The position numbers were made by a program, and so were the translations under genes. 64,000 nt of DNA from Microbacterium trichothecenolyticum (GTDB lineage Bacteria > Actinomycetota > Actinomycetes > Actinomycetales > Microbacteriaceae), in contig NZ_JAUTBF010000001.1 in the NCBI RefSeq assembly GCF_030818955.1, positions 62,001 through 126,000 on the forward strand, in the 5' to 3' direction. Below are positions 31,361-39,625 of this stretch, in pieces. Each line of letters opens with the position of its first letter. Within the stretch, counting starts at the first letter, position 1. The notes beneath the pieces were generated by a model, which saw only the letters and a program-made list of their open reading frames with translations, was not told the DNA's origin and made no database searches.

Positions 31361-31641
31361 GGCGCTTCTCCAGTGGCATCCCGGCCTCCGCACCGCGCTC
31401 GACGAAGCGGTCGGAGAAGCCGCGGACGCGATCGAACTCATCGCTCATGAAGGCGGCGTGCACGCGGTTCTTGCCCCACCCCTCGGCGGGTTCGCTGAAG
31501 GGAGTCGGCACCCATGACGGTGAAGCCGTCGGCGTGGAGCTCGGCGTGCATGACGCCGTCGGCGGGGGCGTCGGGCATGGTGAAGTCGCCGAACGTGCCG
31601 ACGACGAGCTCACCGCCGGAAACCGACTGAGAGAAGGTCAT
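31341..31641 (-). pseudogene. Broken VOC-family (PhnB/glyoxalase-like) gene
   Basis: Two pieces of a PhnB-like protein are in different frames. The first, from an ATG at 31641, reads SGGELVVGTFGDFTMPDAPADGVMHAELHADGFTVMGAD. After a shift near 31520, the second reads [47 protein letters not shown]. The order matches VOC proteins, but the first 40 or so residues and the last strand (MW..FGMC.D.FG) are absent. It overlaps the end of the preceding plus-strand gene. It appears to be a decayed gene. Confidence 0.6.
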
Positions 31642-31694
31642 CGCCTCGCGGGCGGCACGCGGTCGACGATGTCGCGAGGTCGACGGTCAGACGG

Positions 31695-32300
31695 TCACTC
31701 TGCGCCGCGCGCGTTGTAGACGGTCACGCCGCCGGCGTCGACGGCATCCCGATACGCCTGGAACACCTCGATCGCCTCCTCACGCAGGAGCGGATCGATG
31801 ACACGGATGCCTCGCTGCTCGAACTGCTCGGCCCAGTCGTCGCGCATGGGGCCCTCGTCGAAGGTGGTGATCTGTTCCAGTTCGGGGCCCGATCCGGCGA
31901 TGACCAGGGTGCGGATGCCGGACCACAGCGCCGCGCCGTAGCACTGCACGCAGGGGCGCCAGTTCACGACCAGCTCGTGCTCGGGTTGTCCGGCCGCGCC
32001 GAGGTCCCAGCCGCCGACGGTGCGCTGCGCCGTGCCGAGCGCGGTCACCTCGGCGTGTGCCGACGAGACGCCGGAGGCGAGCACCACGTTCACGCCGACC
32101 GAGACGATGCGTCCGGTCGCGGTCTCGGCGACGAGGGCGGCGAAGGGCCCTCCGTTCCCCTCGCGCCAGTTGCGATCGGCCAGAGCGTGCACGAGACGCA
32201 TGCGGTCGGCGCGGTCGGGGATCACGTCGGGAACCTCGTCGACGGCTTCGCCGAGCCAGTCGGGGAGGGCGATGTCGTACGTGGTGGCCTGCAGTTTCAT
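31695..32300 (-). CDS. Nucleoside deaminase-like zinc enzyme (CMP/dCMP deaminase fold)
   Basis: This 201-residue protein has the deaminase zinc motif: H82-A-E84 (VSSAHAEVTAL) and P116-C-V-Q-C120 (NWRPCVQCYGA). It resembles guanine deaminase and the Blh/CumB-type nucleoside deaminases, which remove an amino group from a purine or pyrimidine base. GAGGAG lies six bases before the ATG at 32300. The N-terminal 45 residues are longer than in the smallest deaminases. It is downstream of two tandem XRE-cupin regulators on the same strand, with a gap of 135 bases. The exact substrate is unknown. Confidence 0.86.
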   Translation of the reverse strand: MKLQATTYDIALPDWLGEAVDEVPDVIPDRADRMRLVHALADRNWREGNGGPFAALVAETATGRIVSVGVNVVLASGVSSAHAEVTALGTAQRTVGGWDLGAAGQPEHELVVNWRPCVQCYGAALWSGIRTLVIAGSGPELEQITTFDEGPMRDDWAEQFEQRGIRVIDPLLREEAIEVFQAYRDAVDAGGVTVYNARGAE

Positions 32301-32435
32301 GGGTGCTCCTCGCATGTTCGCCAGGTCGGGTCGCGCGTCGACGAGGCATTCGCGACAGTGATGCTCGCAGAGCGCCATTACGGGGTGCAACCCACGATGT
32401 TTCTGATTCGTTTCAGTTATTGAAAGGCGGTGCGT

Positions 32436-32972
32436 TCAGGGGAGCCGCGCTGTGACCACCTGCACCGTCAACGACTCCTCGGCGGCCGCGGAGAGGCGGT
32501 GCGGGGCGGTGGCGTCGATCCACACCACGTCGCCCGCGCGGATCGGCATCCGGCTTTTTCCGAGCGTGAGCTCGCCTCGTCCGGAGACGATCAGGAGCAC
32601 GTCCTCGCCGCCGTGCTGGAAACTGTGTTCCTCGGCTTCGCCCGCCGGGACGACGACCTCGTGCACCTCGAGCTTCGCGTCAGGTGCCGTCGGCAGTGCC
32701 CGCAGTCTCACGCCGCCGGACGAGACCTGGTCGTGGCCGCGTCGGGAGCCGTCGTCGTCGGTGAGCAACCGTGCCGGCGGAACGCTCAGTGCGTCGGCGA
32801 GCAGGTACAGCGTCGCCACGCCGGCGCGGATGCGACCGTTCTCGATGTTGGACAGCGTCGGTTGCGAGACGCCGGCCAGAGCAGCGAGCTGCCGGGTCGA
32901 GAGGTGGCGTTCCCGTCGTGCCGAGCGCACGGACTCTCCGATCCGGCGGTCGACGTCGTCGGTGTCGGTCAT
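32436..32972 (-). CDS. XRE-family regulator with C-terminal cupin domain (second of a tandem pair)
   Basis: This 178-residue protein has an N-terminal HTH_3 domain (about 10-65: VRSARRERHLSTRQLAALAGVSQPTLSNIENGRIRAGVATLYLLADAL) and a cupin_2 domain (about 100-175: EHSFQHGGEDVLLIVSGRGELTLGKSRMPIRAGDVVWIDATAPHRL). The cupin probably binds a small ligand that controls DNA binding. Its ATG overlaps the stop of the upstream XRE-cupin gene (ATGA), with GAGGAGG eight bases upstream, so the two are translationally coupled. It is one of a paralogous pair and may form heterodimers. Confidence 0.87.
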   Translation of the reverse strand: MTDTDDVDRRIGESVRSARRERHLSTRQLAALAGVSQPTLSNIENGRIRAGVATLYLLADALSVPPARLLTDDDGSRRGHDQVSSGGVRLRALPTAPDAKLEVHEVVVPAGEAEEHSFQHGGEDVLLIVSGRGELTLGKSRMPIRAGDVVWIDATAPHRLSAAAEESLTVQVVTARLP

Positions 32973-33529
32973 GAGTGTGCCTCCTCGCCGGCGCCGCTGG
33001 CAACGATCAGGACGAGCGCACCCTGCTCTCCTGCGCGGAGTCGATGCGGGGTGGTTCCGGTGATCCACAGCGACTCGCTCGCCGGGAGCGGACGGGGCGG
33101 CTCGGACTCTCGCAGAAGGGTGGCCGAGCCGCGCACGACGCGCACGACCTCCTCACCGGGATGGGTGTGGGGGCGCGGCTCGAGCTCGCCGGCGGCCAGT
33201 TCGAGCCGGCGGGTCTGCAGCACCCGACCCGGTGCCGCGAGCACACGCCGCGTCGCCGCCTCGCCCGGGGCGCGCGGGAAGGCGTCGACGTTGAGCGAGT
33301 CCACCCGTTCGGGTGCGGGCAATAGTCGATCCGACGAGACGTCCAGGGCCTCGGCGAGCAGGGTCAGGGTGCGCAGGCTCGGAAAGATGCGGCCGTTCTC
33401 GATGTTCGACACGAACGGCTGCGAGGTGCCGATCCGTGCGGCCAGGTCGCGCATCGACAGGCCGCGTTCGCGTCGGTGGGCACGCACGGCCGCGCCGATG
33501 GCGGCGGCTGCGCCCTGGTCTTCGCTCAC
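32969..33529 (-). CDS. XRE-family regulator with C-terminal cupin domain (first of a tandem pair)
   Basis: This 186-residue protein has the same HTH plus cupin layout as its downstream neighbour (HTH about 10-70: RAHRRERGLSMRDLAARIGTSQPFVSNIENGRIFPSLRTLTLLAEAL; cupin about 105-180: HTHPGEEVVRVVRGSATLL...TPHRL). The two are clearly paralogous but diverged. It is divergent from a flavin-dependent monooxygenase gene (33636), which is a probable target. The ligand is not known. Its ATG at 33529 is the only good start. Confidence 0.87.
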   Translation of the reverse strand: MSEDQGAAAAIGAAVRAHRRERGLSMRDLAARIGTSQPFVSNIENGRIFPSLRTLTLLAEALDVSSDRLLPAPERVDSLNVDAFPRAPGEAATRRVLAAPGRVLQTRRLELAAGELEPRPHTHPGEEVVRVVRGSATLLRESEPPRPLPASESLWITGTTPHRLRAGEQGALVLIVASGAGEEAHS

Positions 33530-33592
33530 CCGATGAGCTTATGGCGCGGCCTGGATCCGAGAGAACGTCGCACCCCTACGATTTGCCATAGT

Positions 33593-33598
33593 TATCAT
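33593..33598 (+). promoter_or_regulatory. Possible -10 box (TATCAT) of the monooxygenase gene
   Basis: TATCAT lies in an unusually AT-rich patch (33582-33600) of the 106-bp divergent region between the XRE-cupin pair and the LLM gene. No clear -35 is seen. A binding site for the regulators could overlap, but I find no convincing palindrome. Confidence 0.35.
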
Positions 33599-33635
33599 GT
33601 GAGAACGCTCCAGCCCGTTCGATCCAGGAGTCCCC

Positions 33636-35006
33636 ATGCCCAAGCAACTCGTCCTCGGTGCTTTCGAGACGCTCACACCGAATTTCATCGGCAACGCGTG
33701 GCACCACCCGCGCGCCGACACGCGCGAATTCGCGACCCTCGGGTTCTGGCGCGACCTGGTCTCGACGCTCGAGCAGGGCGGATTCGACTTCGTCTTCCTC
33801 GCCGAGGCCATCGGCTATCCGATGAACGACGCCGGCGAGGTGCCCGAGGCGGTCATCCGCGAGGCGGTGCAGGTCCCCGTGCACGACCCGATGGCGATCA
33901 TGTCGGCCCTCGCGGCCCTGGTCCCTCGCATCGGGCTCGTCGTCACGGCATCCACGACGGCGCAGTTGCCACTGCTGAACGCCCGAACGTTCACGACGCT
34001 CGATCACCTCTCCGAGGGGCGCATGGGGTGGAACATCGTCACGAGCGACAACCAGCAGGCCCTCGTCCGCTTGCTCGGGCTCGACGGGATCACCCCGCAC
34101 GACGAGCGGTATGCCCGGGCCCGGGAGTTCGTCGAGTTGTCGCTGCGCCTGTGGGAGGCCGGGTGGGACGACGACGCCGTCCTCGCCGACAAGGCGAGCA
34201 AGACGTGGGCCGACCCCGCCAAGGTGCACCGCATCACGCACGACGGTCGCTACTTCCACTTCGACGGCTACTTTCCCGCGACGCCCTCGCCCCAACGCAC
34301 CCCCACCCTCTTTCAGGCCGGCACGTCGTCGGCGGGCACGAGCTTCGCGGCCGACTTCGCGGAGTGCGTCTTCATCCAGGACCGCGAGACCGCGCGTGCG
34401 GCGGCGTCGGTGCGCACCCTGCGCGAGAAGGCTGTCGCCGCGGGCCGCCCGGCCGATGCGATCTCGATCATCAACGGCGCGAGCTTCGTCGTCGGTGAGA
34501 CGGATGCCGAGGCTCGGCGCCTGCGCGACGAGCTGAACCGCACGCCCACGCGGGAAGCGGCCGCGGCGCTCTTCCTCGGATGGTCGGGAGTCGATCTGGC
34601 CGCTCTCGACCCGGACTCCACGCTCGACGACGTCTCGACCGAGGTCGGTCAGACCACCGTCGCGATGTGGCGCAACCCGAACGGGACGAGTCCCACCGTG
34701 GGGGAGGTGCTGGACTCGCTGCCCTCCACCATCGGCGGCGTGAAGTTCACGGGAACGGCCGAGGGCATCGCCGACCAGGTGGAGGCCTTCGTCGCCGAGA
34801 CGGATGTCGACGGGTTCCTCGTCGAGAACTGGTACGGCGGTGCGGAGGGGTACGTCGATGTCATCCGCCACGTCCTGCCGCACCTCCGCGCGCGCGGGCT
34901 ACTGCCCGAGACGCCGCGGCACGGAACGCTCCGCGAGATGCTCACCGGCGGCGGCGCGCGGCTGCCCGAATGGCACCCGGGGCGCCGGGTGTCGCCGTCG
35001 GCCTGA
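33636..35006 (+). CDS. NtaA/SnaA/DszA-type flavin-dependent monooxygenase
   Basis: This 456-residue LLM-class protein is a second member of the NtaA/SnaA/DszA group in this window. It shows VLGAFETLTPNFIGNAWHHPRADT at the start, HDPMAIMSALAALVPRIGLVVTASTTAQLPLLNARTFTTLDHLSEGRMGWNIVTSDNQQAL, then DKASKTWADPAKVHRITHDGRYFHFDGYFPATPSPQRTPTLFQAG. AGGAG precedes the ATG at 33636. It needs reduced flavin from a reductase; none is adjacent, but the one at 8956 is available. The divergent XRE-cupin pair probably controls it. Substrates of the family range from nitrilotriacetate to dibenzothiophene sulfone, so I do not assign one. Confidence 0.86.
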   Translation: MPKQLVLGAFETLTPNFIGNAWHHPRADTREFATLGFWRDLVSTLEQGGFDFVFLAEAIGYPMNDAGEVPEAVIREAVQVPVHDPMAIMSALAALVPRIGLVVTASTTAQLPLLNARTFTTLDHLSEGRMGWNIVTSDNQQALVRLLGLDGITPHDERYARAREFVELSLRLWEAGWDDDAVLADKASKTWADPAKVHRITHDGRYFHFDGYFPATPSPQRTPTLFQAGTSSAGTSFAADFAECVFIQDRETARAAASVRTLREKAVAAGRPADAISIINGASFVVGETDAEARRLRDELNRTPTREAAAALFLGWSGVDLAALDPDSTLDDVSTEVGQTTVAMWRNPNGTSPTVGEVLDSLPSTIGGVKFTGTAEGIADQVEAFVAETDVDGFLVENWYGGAEGYVDVIRHVLPHLRARGLLPETPRHGTLREMLTGGGARLPEWHPGRRVSPSA

Positions 35007-35022
35007 GTCCGCCCGGCGTCGG

Positions 35023-36609
35023 TCACGCCCCGCGGAACGTGCGCAACTGCGCGAGCAGCGACGGTGCGCCGGAATCGAAGCGGCGTCCTCCCACGACGAC
35101 GCCGAGGGCGAAGGTCACCAGGCCCAGCACCGGGCCCACCCCGAGCGCGATCCAGCCGGCGAGGGCCGACCCAGTGACCGCCGAGATGACCGCCGGCACG
35201 AGCACGGGCACCGACAGCACGGCGACCACGCCCCAGCAGAGGAAGAACGCCAAGAACATCGCGAAGCTCGAGCCGGGCACCCGTTTGAACGGGGAGTCGC
35301 CGGGGGCCGGCGTGGGCACGACCAGGATGGCCGAGCTCACCGCGCTCACGCCGAGCCCGACGAGCGTGAGGCCGAGCGAGGCGCCGAGCACCGCGGGCAG
35401 CAGCTCCCACCGTCCGGCGATGGCGACGGTGACCACGTCGGCGACGATGACGAGCGGGATGCTCACGGTCGCCGCGCCCAGCATGCGTCCGAGGCGGTCG
35501 TCACGGCCCCGGATGCCGGTCTGCAGCACGGTCGCGAACGCGGTGCCGTCGTACGAGACGTCGGTGTAGGCCAGGATGCCGGCGAAGTACCCGACCAGCA
35601 GTCCCGACATCGCGAAGAATGGGCCCGAGACGTCTCCCTGTGAGTACAAGAGGATGAGGATCGGCGTGAAGGGAACCAACAGCAGCTGTTTGAGGTAGCG
35701 CATGTCGCGCGTCCACGACGTCAGCGACCGCGCCCAGGTCGCGCCCACCGGGTTCGACGGCATCACGCCGAACCAGCCGAGCGAGCCGGATCGTCGACGG
35801 GCGGCGGAGCGCGCCGGGGGAGCGATGGCCGATGCCGACAGGCTCCGCGACCACAGCACCCACAGCAGCGCGAGCGTGGCCACGGCGATGGCGAGCTTCA
35901 GCAGTGCGGTCAGCCAGGAGCCGACCGCGAGGTCGCCCGGCACCGCCCACGCCGCCCCGATCGGAGTCCACGACACACCCCCGACGATCGCCTGCGCAGG
36001 AATGCCCCGATCCGCCGCTGCGCGGACGCCGTTGAGAACGCCGACCAGGAGCGGGCTCGCGAAGATCAACAGCGTGAAACCGACGAGTCCGACGATCTCG
36101 CGCGTGCGCCGGCCGCCGCCCAGGCCTCCGGCCAGAGTCGTCACCGCCCGCGAGGCGACGACACAGATGACAACGCCCAGCGGGACGCACACGACCGCAG
36201 CGACCGCGGCGACGGGCTGCCGCGCCCACACGATGAAGGTCAGCAGCGCCCCCAGCGCTGTCGCGATCCCGGGGACACCGGTCAACCCGCCCGCGGCGAT
36301 GGCGAGCATCATCTGCCGGGTCGTCATCGGGAAGGGAGCCAGCTTCGAGGGATCGAGCGTCGTGTCGACACCCGCGGCGAACACCGGGCCCACCACCCAG
36401 CCGAGCGTCAGCACCGCGCCGGCGGCAGTCACCGCCGCCCGCGCGATGTCGAACTCGAGGGTGCCGACGAAGAACAGCGCCACCCCGGCCAGCAGCAGCA
36501 TCCACAGCGCGCCGAGGATGCCGAAGATGAACCCGACGAGCTGCAGGGGGCTGCGCGAGAGGGTGTTGCCCAGCACCCGGAAGCGGATCCTCAGGACTGT
36601 CGCAACCAC
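35023..36609 (-). CDS. ABC transporter permease, about 12 membrane segments
   Basis: This 528-residue integral membrane protein has about twelve hydrophobic segments in two halves, like the permeases of ABC-2-type exporters found next to single ATPases in actinobacteria. The central cytoplasmic region (about 270-310) is Arg-rich. The GTG at 36609 overlaps the end of the ATPase gene by 19 bases, so the two form a transporter pair. Longer frames upstream are shadows of the ATPase gene. Substrate is not known; a transporter of this shape often exports a lipid, antibiotic or peptide. Confidence 0.82.
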   Translation of the reverse strand: MVATVLRIRFRVLGNTLSRSPLQLVGFIFGILGALWMLLLAGVALFFVGTLEFDIARAAVTAAGAVLTLGWVVGPVFAAGVDTTLDPSKLAPFPMTTRQMMLAIAAGGLTGVPGIATALGALLTFIVWARQPVAAVAAVVCVPLGVVICVVASRAVTTLAGGLGGGRRTREIVGLVGFTLLIFASPLLVGVLNGVRAAADRGIPAQAIVGGVSWTPIGAAWAVPGDLAVGSWLTALLKLAIAVATLALLWVLWSRSLSASAIAPPARSAARRRSGSLGWFGVMPSNPVGATWARSLTSWTRDMRYLKQLLLVPFTPILILLYSQGDVSGPFFAMSGLLVGYFAGILAYTDVSYDGTAFATVLQTGIRGRDDRLGRMLGAATVSIPLVIVADVVTVAIAGRWELLPAVLGASLGLTLVGLGVSAVSSAILVVPTPAPGDSPFKRVPGSSFAMFLAFFLCWGVVAVLSVPVLVPAVISAVTGSALAGWIALGVGPVLGLVTFALGVVVGGRRFDSGAPSLLAQLRTFRGA

Positions 36610-37421
36610 TGGGGTCCTTCCGCGTGGTGGCGACCGCCGACGAGCTCGACGAAACGGTCCTGCAGGGTGTGTGCCCCGCGCACCTCGTCGACGGTCCCGG
36701 ATGCCAGCAGTCGGCCCTGCGCGATGACGGCGACGTGGTCGCACATGCGTTGCACGAGATCCATCGAGTGGCTCGACACGATCACCGTGCCGCCCGAGGC
36801 GGTGTACCCGCGCAGGATGTCCTCGATGTTGGCGGCCGAAACCGGGTCGACCGACTCGAACGGCTCGTCGAGCACCAGCAGGCGCGGCGCATGCACGAGC
36901 GCGCACGCGAGGGCGACCTTCTTCGTCATACCCGCCGAGTAGTCGACCACGGGCGTGCCGGCCGCCTCGCCGAGGTCCATGATGCGCAGCAGGTCGGCGG
37001 TGCGGGTAGCGACATCGTCGCGGGGGAGGCCGAACATCATGCCGGTGTAGGTCACGAGCTGCTCGCCGGTGAGCCGATCGAACAGGCGCACGCCGTCGGC
37101 GAGGTTGCCGATGAGTCGCTTGGCCTCGACCGGTTGCGCCCAGACATCGACGCCATGGATGCGCGCGGAGCCCGCATCGGGGCGCAGCAACCCCGTCGCC
37201 ATCGACAGCGTGGTCGTCTTCCCCGCCCCATTGGGGCCGACCAGCCCGTAGAACGATCCGGACGGGACCGTGAGGTCCAGGCCCGCGACGGCCGTCTTCT
37301 GCCCGAACGTCTTCACCAGACCGGCGAGCTGCATCGCGGGCTGCGAATCGGTCGGCGCCGACGGGGCGACGGCATCGGGCAGGATGGACGGCGGCGGGGC
37401 GTCACGGGGGATGTCGGTCAC
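36591..37421 (-). CDS. ABC transporter ATP-binding protein (exporter type)
   Basis: This 276-residue ATPase has a Pro-rich leader of about 30 residues, Walker A GPNGAGKTT, a slightly atypical signature YSAGMTKKVALACAL (usually LSGGM), Walker B LLVLDEPFESVDPVSAANI and H-loop VSSHSMDLVQRM. The pattern matches CcmA/YbhF-type exporter ATPases. It is upstream of the large permease at 35023-36609 with which it overlaps. The variant signature with Ala instead of Gly at one position is seen in this subfamily. No regulator is adjacent. Confidence 0.9.
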   Translation of the reverse strand: MTDIPRDAPPPSILPDAVAPSAPTDSQPAMQLAGLVKTFGQKTAVAGLDLTVPSGSFYGLVGPNGAGKTTTLSMATGLLRPDAGSARIHGVDVWAQPVEAKRLIGNLADGVRLFDRLTGEQLVTYTGMMFGLPRDDVATRTADLLRIMDLGEAAGTPVVDYSAGMTKKVALACALVHAPRLLVLDEPFESVDPVSAANIEDILRGYTASGGTVIVSSHSMDLVQRMCDHVAVIAQGRLLASGTVDEVRGAHTLQDRFVELVGGRHHAEGPQWLRQS

Positions 37422-37544
37422 CCCTCGAACCTATCGGCGGGCGCCCTCGCCATCACAGGGGCAGCCGCAACGCGCAGTGCGTTCGGCGGCCGGCGTCGCC
37501 CTCCCGCGACGACGAGCGCGCTCGTGCGCCGCGGCTCGTCCGCC

Positions 37545-38837
37545 TCAATAGCGGATCGCGTCGATCACCTTCACCCGCACGGCCACCAGGGCCGGCAGGA
37601 GGCCCGCCACCGCCCCCACGCCGGTCGCGGCGACGAGGCCGATGACCGCGGCGTCCACGGGGAAAGGTGGGAAGTCGCTCACCATGCCCTGCCCCACCAG
37701 GTCGCGCATCGCCGGCGATTGCACGGCGATGATCGACAGGGCGACACCGGTCGCGCCGGCGACGACGGTGGCCACGACGCTCTCCATCATCACGGCGAAG
37801 AACACCCGGCTCGCCGTGGCCCCGAAGCTGCGGCGAATACCGATCTCGCGCACGCGCTGCTTCACCGTCACCAGCGCGATGTTGACCAGACCGAGCGCCC
37901 CCAGCAGCAGCACCAGCACCGCGATGCCGATCACCACCAGCTTCGTCACCAGGAAGGGGTCGTCGCCGTACTGCGCCCAGTCCTGGCGGTTGACGCTCAC
38001 TTCCACGCCGTCGCCGAGAGCGCCGACGAGGTCGCGCTGCACGAGCGAGGTCAGCTGGTCGGCGAGCTCGGGCGGCACCCACATCTCGTACTGCGTCTGC
38101 GGGGCGCCGCCACCGTAGGGGTCGACGACGGCGGCCGCCGATCCGCGCTCGCCGGTCGCGGCATCCTGGATCGCCTGCAACTGTCCCGCGAGCATGAACA
38201 TCGTCGGCGCGGTCTCGTACGCCGCCGCCGGGGTGACGCCCACGACGACGGCCGTCACGCCCCCGGCGGCAATGCCCGACGCCGCGTGCGGCACGCCCTG
38301 CCCGCCCAGCGCCACCACCGGGTGGCTCGCCAGCGGTGGACGGCCCATGCGGTCCCAGAACACCTCGTTGACGATGAGCTGCGGAGCCAGCTGCTGCGCA
38401 TCAGGCACGGTGAACCACTCGCCCTCGAGCATGCGCACACGGTGCATCTCGCCGTACGGCTGGTCGACCGCTTGCGCGGCGACCTGCACGGCGCCGGTCG
38501 AGAACGGCACGAGCTGCAACGTGTTCTGCACGCGACTGGCGTACGACACCTGGTAGCGCGCGACGACCTCCGCCCACCCGGCATCCATCGTCTTCGTATC
38601 GAGGGCGCCGCCATCGGTGCGGTACGCCGAGACGTACAGGGTGGCGGGTCGGCCGCTGGAGCGCTCGCTGAGTTCTTGACTGGCTTGCTGCACGATGGCG
38701 CCCAGGGCGACGACCGTGGTGAGCGAGCAGACGGCGACGGCCACGCCGACGAGCGACAGCAGCACACGGGTGCGATGCACCCGCACCTCTTGCCAGGCCT
38801 CGAGCAGGGCGCCGACGAACGCGGTGAGCGCGCGCAT
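37545..38837 (-). CDS. MacB-like FtsX-type permease
   Basis: This 430-residue protein has the MacB/FtsX arrangement: one N-terminal membrane helix (about 24-45), a large extracytoplasmic domain (about 50-290), and three C-terminal helices with VKQRVREIGIRRSFGATASRVFFAVMMESVVATVVAGATGVALS. It cooperates with the ATPase at 38837 and the membrane-fusion protein at 39622, both immediately upstream with four-base overlaps. MacAB-type systems export peptides, macrolides or signal molecules. The substrate is unknown. Confidence 0.9.
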   Translation of the reverse strand: MRALTAFVGALLEAWQEVRVHRTRVLLSLVGVAVAVCSLTTVVALGAIVQQASQELSERSSGRPATLYVSAYRTDGGALDTKTMDAGWAEVVARYQVSYASRVQNTLQLVPFSTGAVQVAAQAVDQPYGEMHRVRMLEGEWFTVPDAQQLAPQLIVNEVFWDRMGRPPLASHPVVALGGQGVPHAASGIAAGGVTAVVVGVTPAAAYETAPTMFMLAGQLQAIQDAATGERGSAAAVVDPYGGGAPQTQYEMWVPPELADQLTSLVQRDLVGALGDGVEVSVNRQDWAQYGDDPFLVTKLVVIGIAVLVLLLGALGLVNIALVTVKQRVREIGIRRSFGATASRVFFAVMMESVVATVVAGATGVALSIIAVQSPAMRDLVGQGMVSDFPPFPVDAAVIGLVAATGVGAVAGLLPALVAVRVKVIDAIRY

Positions 38838-39625
38838 CAGGCGTGCCCGTCCGCTCGCGCGTCGATCGGTGCGTCGTCGTCGGCGACCGCCACCGGCACC
38901 GTCTCGCGCCGGTGGCGGCGGGTGAGGGGTTCGAGCGTCGGGTCGTCGACCGGGGTGAGGACACCCCGGTCCAGGCGGAAGTGCCGCCGGGCCCGGCGGG
39001 CGATCATCGGGTCGTGGGTGATGACGACCTGGGCCGCGCCCGTGCGCGCGGCCACGTCGTCGATCAGCTCCATGACGCTCTGTCCGGTATCGAGGTCGAG
39101 AGCACCCGTAGGTTCGTCCGCAAGGATGAGGCGCGGACCGCGCACGAGGGAGCGCGCGATGGCCACGCGTTGCTGCTCGCCGCCCGACAGGCGGTCGGGC
39201 ATGCTGTTCAGGCGGTGGCCGAGACCGACCAGCTCGAGCATCTCGGCCGCGATCTTCTTACGTCGCCAGAACGTGCGCCCCGTGGCGTACAGCAGCGGCA
39301 TCGTGACGTTCTCGAGCGCCGTGCGGCCGGGCAGCAGGTTGAACTGCTGGAACACGAAGCCGATCGCCGCTCCGCGCAGGCGGTCACGCCGCGCCGACGA
39401 CAGTGTCTTCACGGGGCGATCGTCGAAGGTGATCTCGCCGCTGGTGGGAAGGTCGAGCAGTCCGAGAAGGTTCAACAGCGTCGACTTGCCCGACCCCGAA
39501 CGGCCCACGATCGACACGTGGTCACCGGGCTCGATGGTCAGCTCGACGCCCGACAGGATCGTCAGCGCCGGCTGGTCCTGCGGGATCACCGTGCGGGTGA
39601 CCTCACGCAGCGCGAGCAGGCTCAT
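38837..39625 (-). CDS. MacB/LolD-type ABC transporter ATP-binding protein
   Basis: This 262-residue ATPase has Walker A GRSGSGKST, VFQQFNLLPGRTALENVTMPLLY, signature LSGGEQQRV, Walker B LILADEPTGALDLDTGQSVMELI and H-loop VITHDPMIARRA, the marks of the MacB/LolD/SalX group. The start at 39625 overlaps the fusion-protein stop (ATGA), and its own stop overlaps the start of the permease. A C-terminal stretch of about 35 residues after RGVLTPVDDPTLEPL is extra compared with typical members. Confidence 0.93.
   Translation of the reverse strand: MSLLALREVTRTVIPQDQPALTILSGVELTIEPGDHVSIVGRSGSGKSTLLNLLGLLDLPTSGEITFDDRPVKTLSSARRDRLRGAAIGFVFQQFNLLPGRTALENVTMPLLYATGRTFWRRKKIAAEMLELVGLGHRLNSMPDRLSGGEQQRVAIARSLVRGPRLILADEPTGALDLDTGQSVMELIDDVAARTGAAQVVITHDPMIARRARRHFRLDRGVLTPVDDPTLEPLTRRHRRETVPVAVADDDAPIDARADGHA

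Noticed and set aside
21927..31700. Attachment-site repeat of the tRNA-Ala 3' end
   Set aside because: I searched by eye for a second copy of TTCGAATCCCCTCAGG and did not find one.
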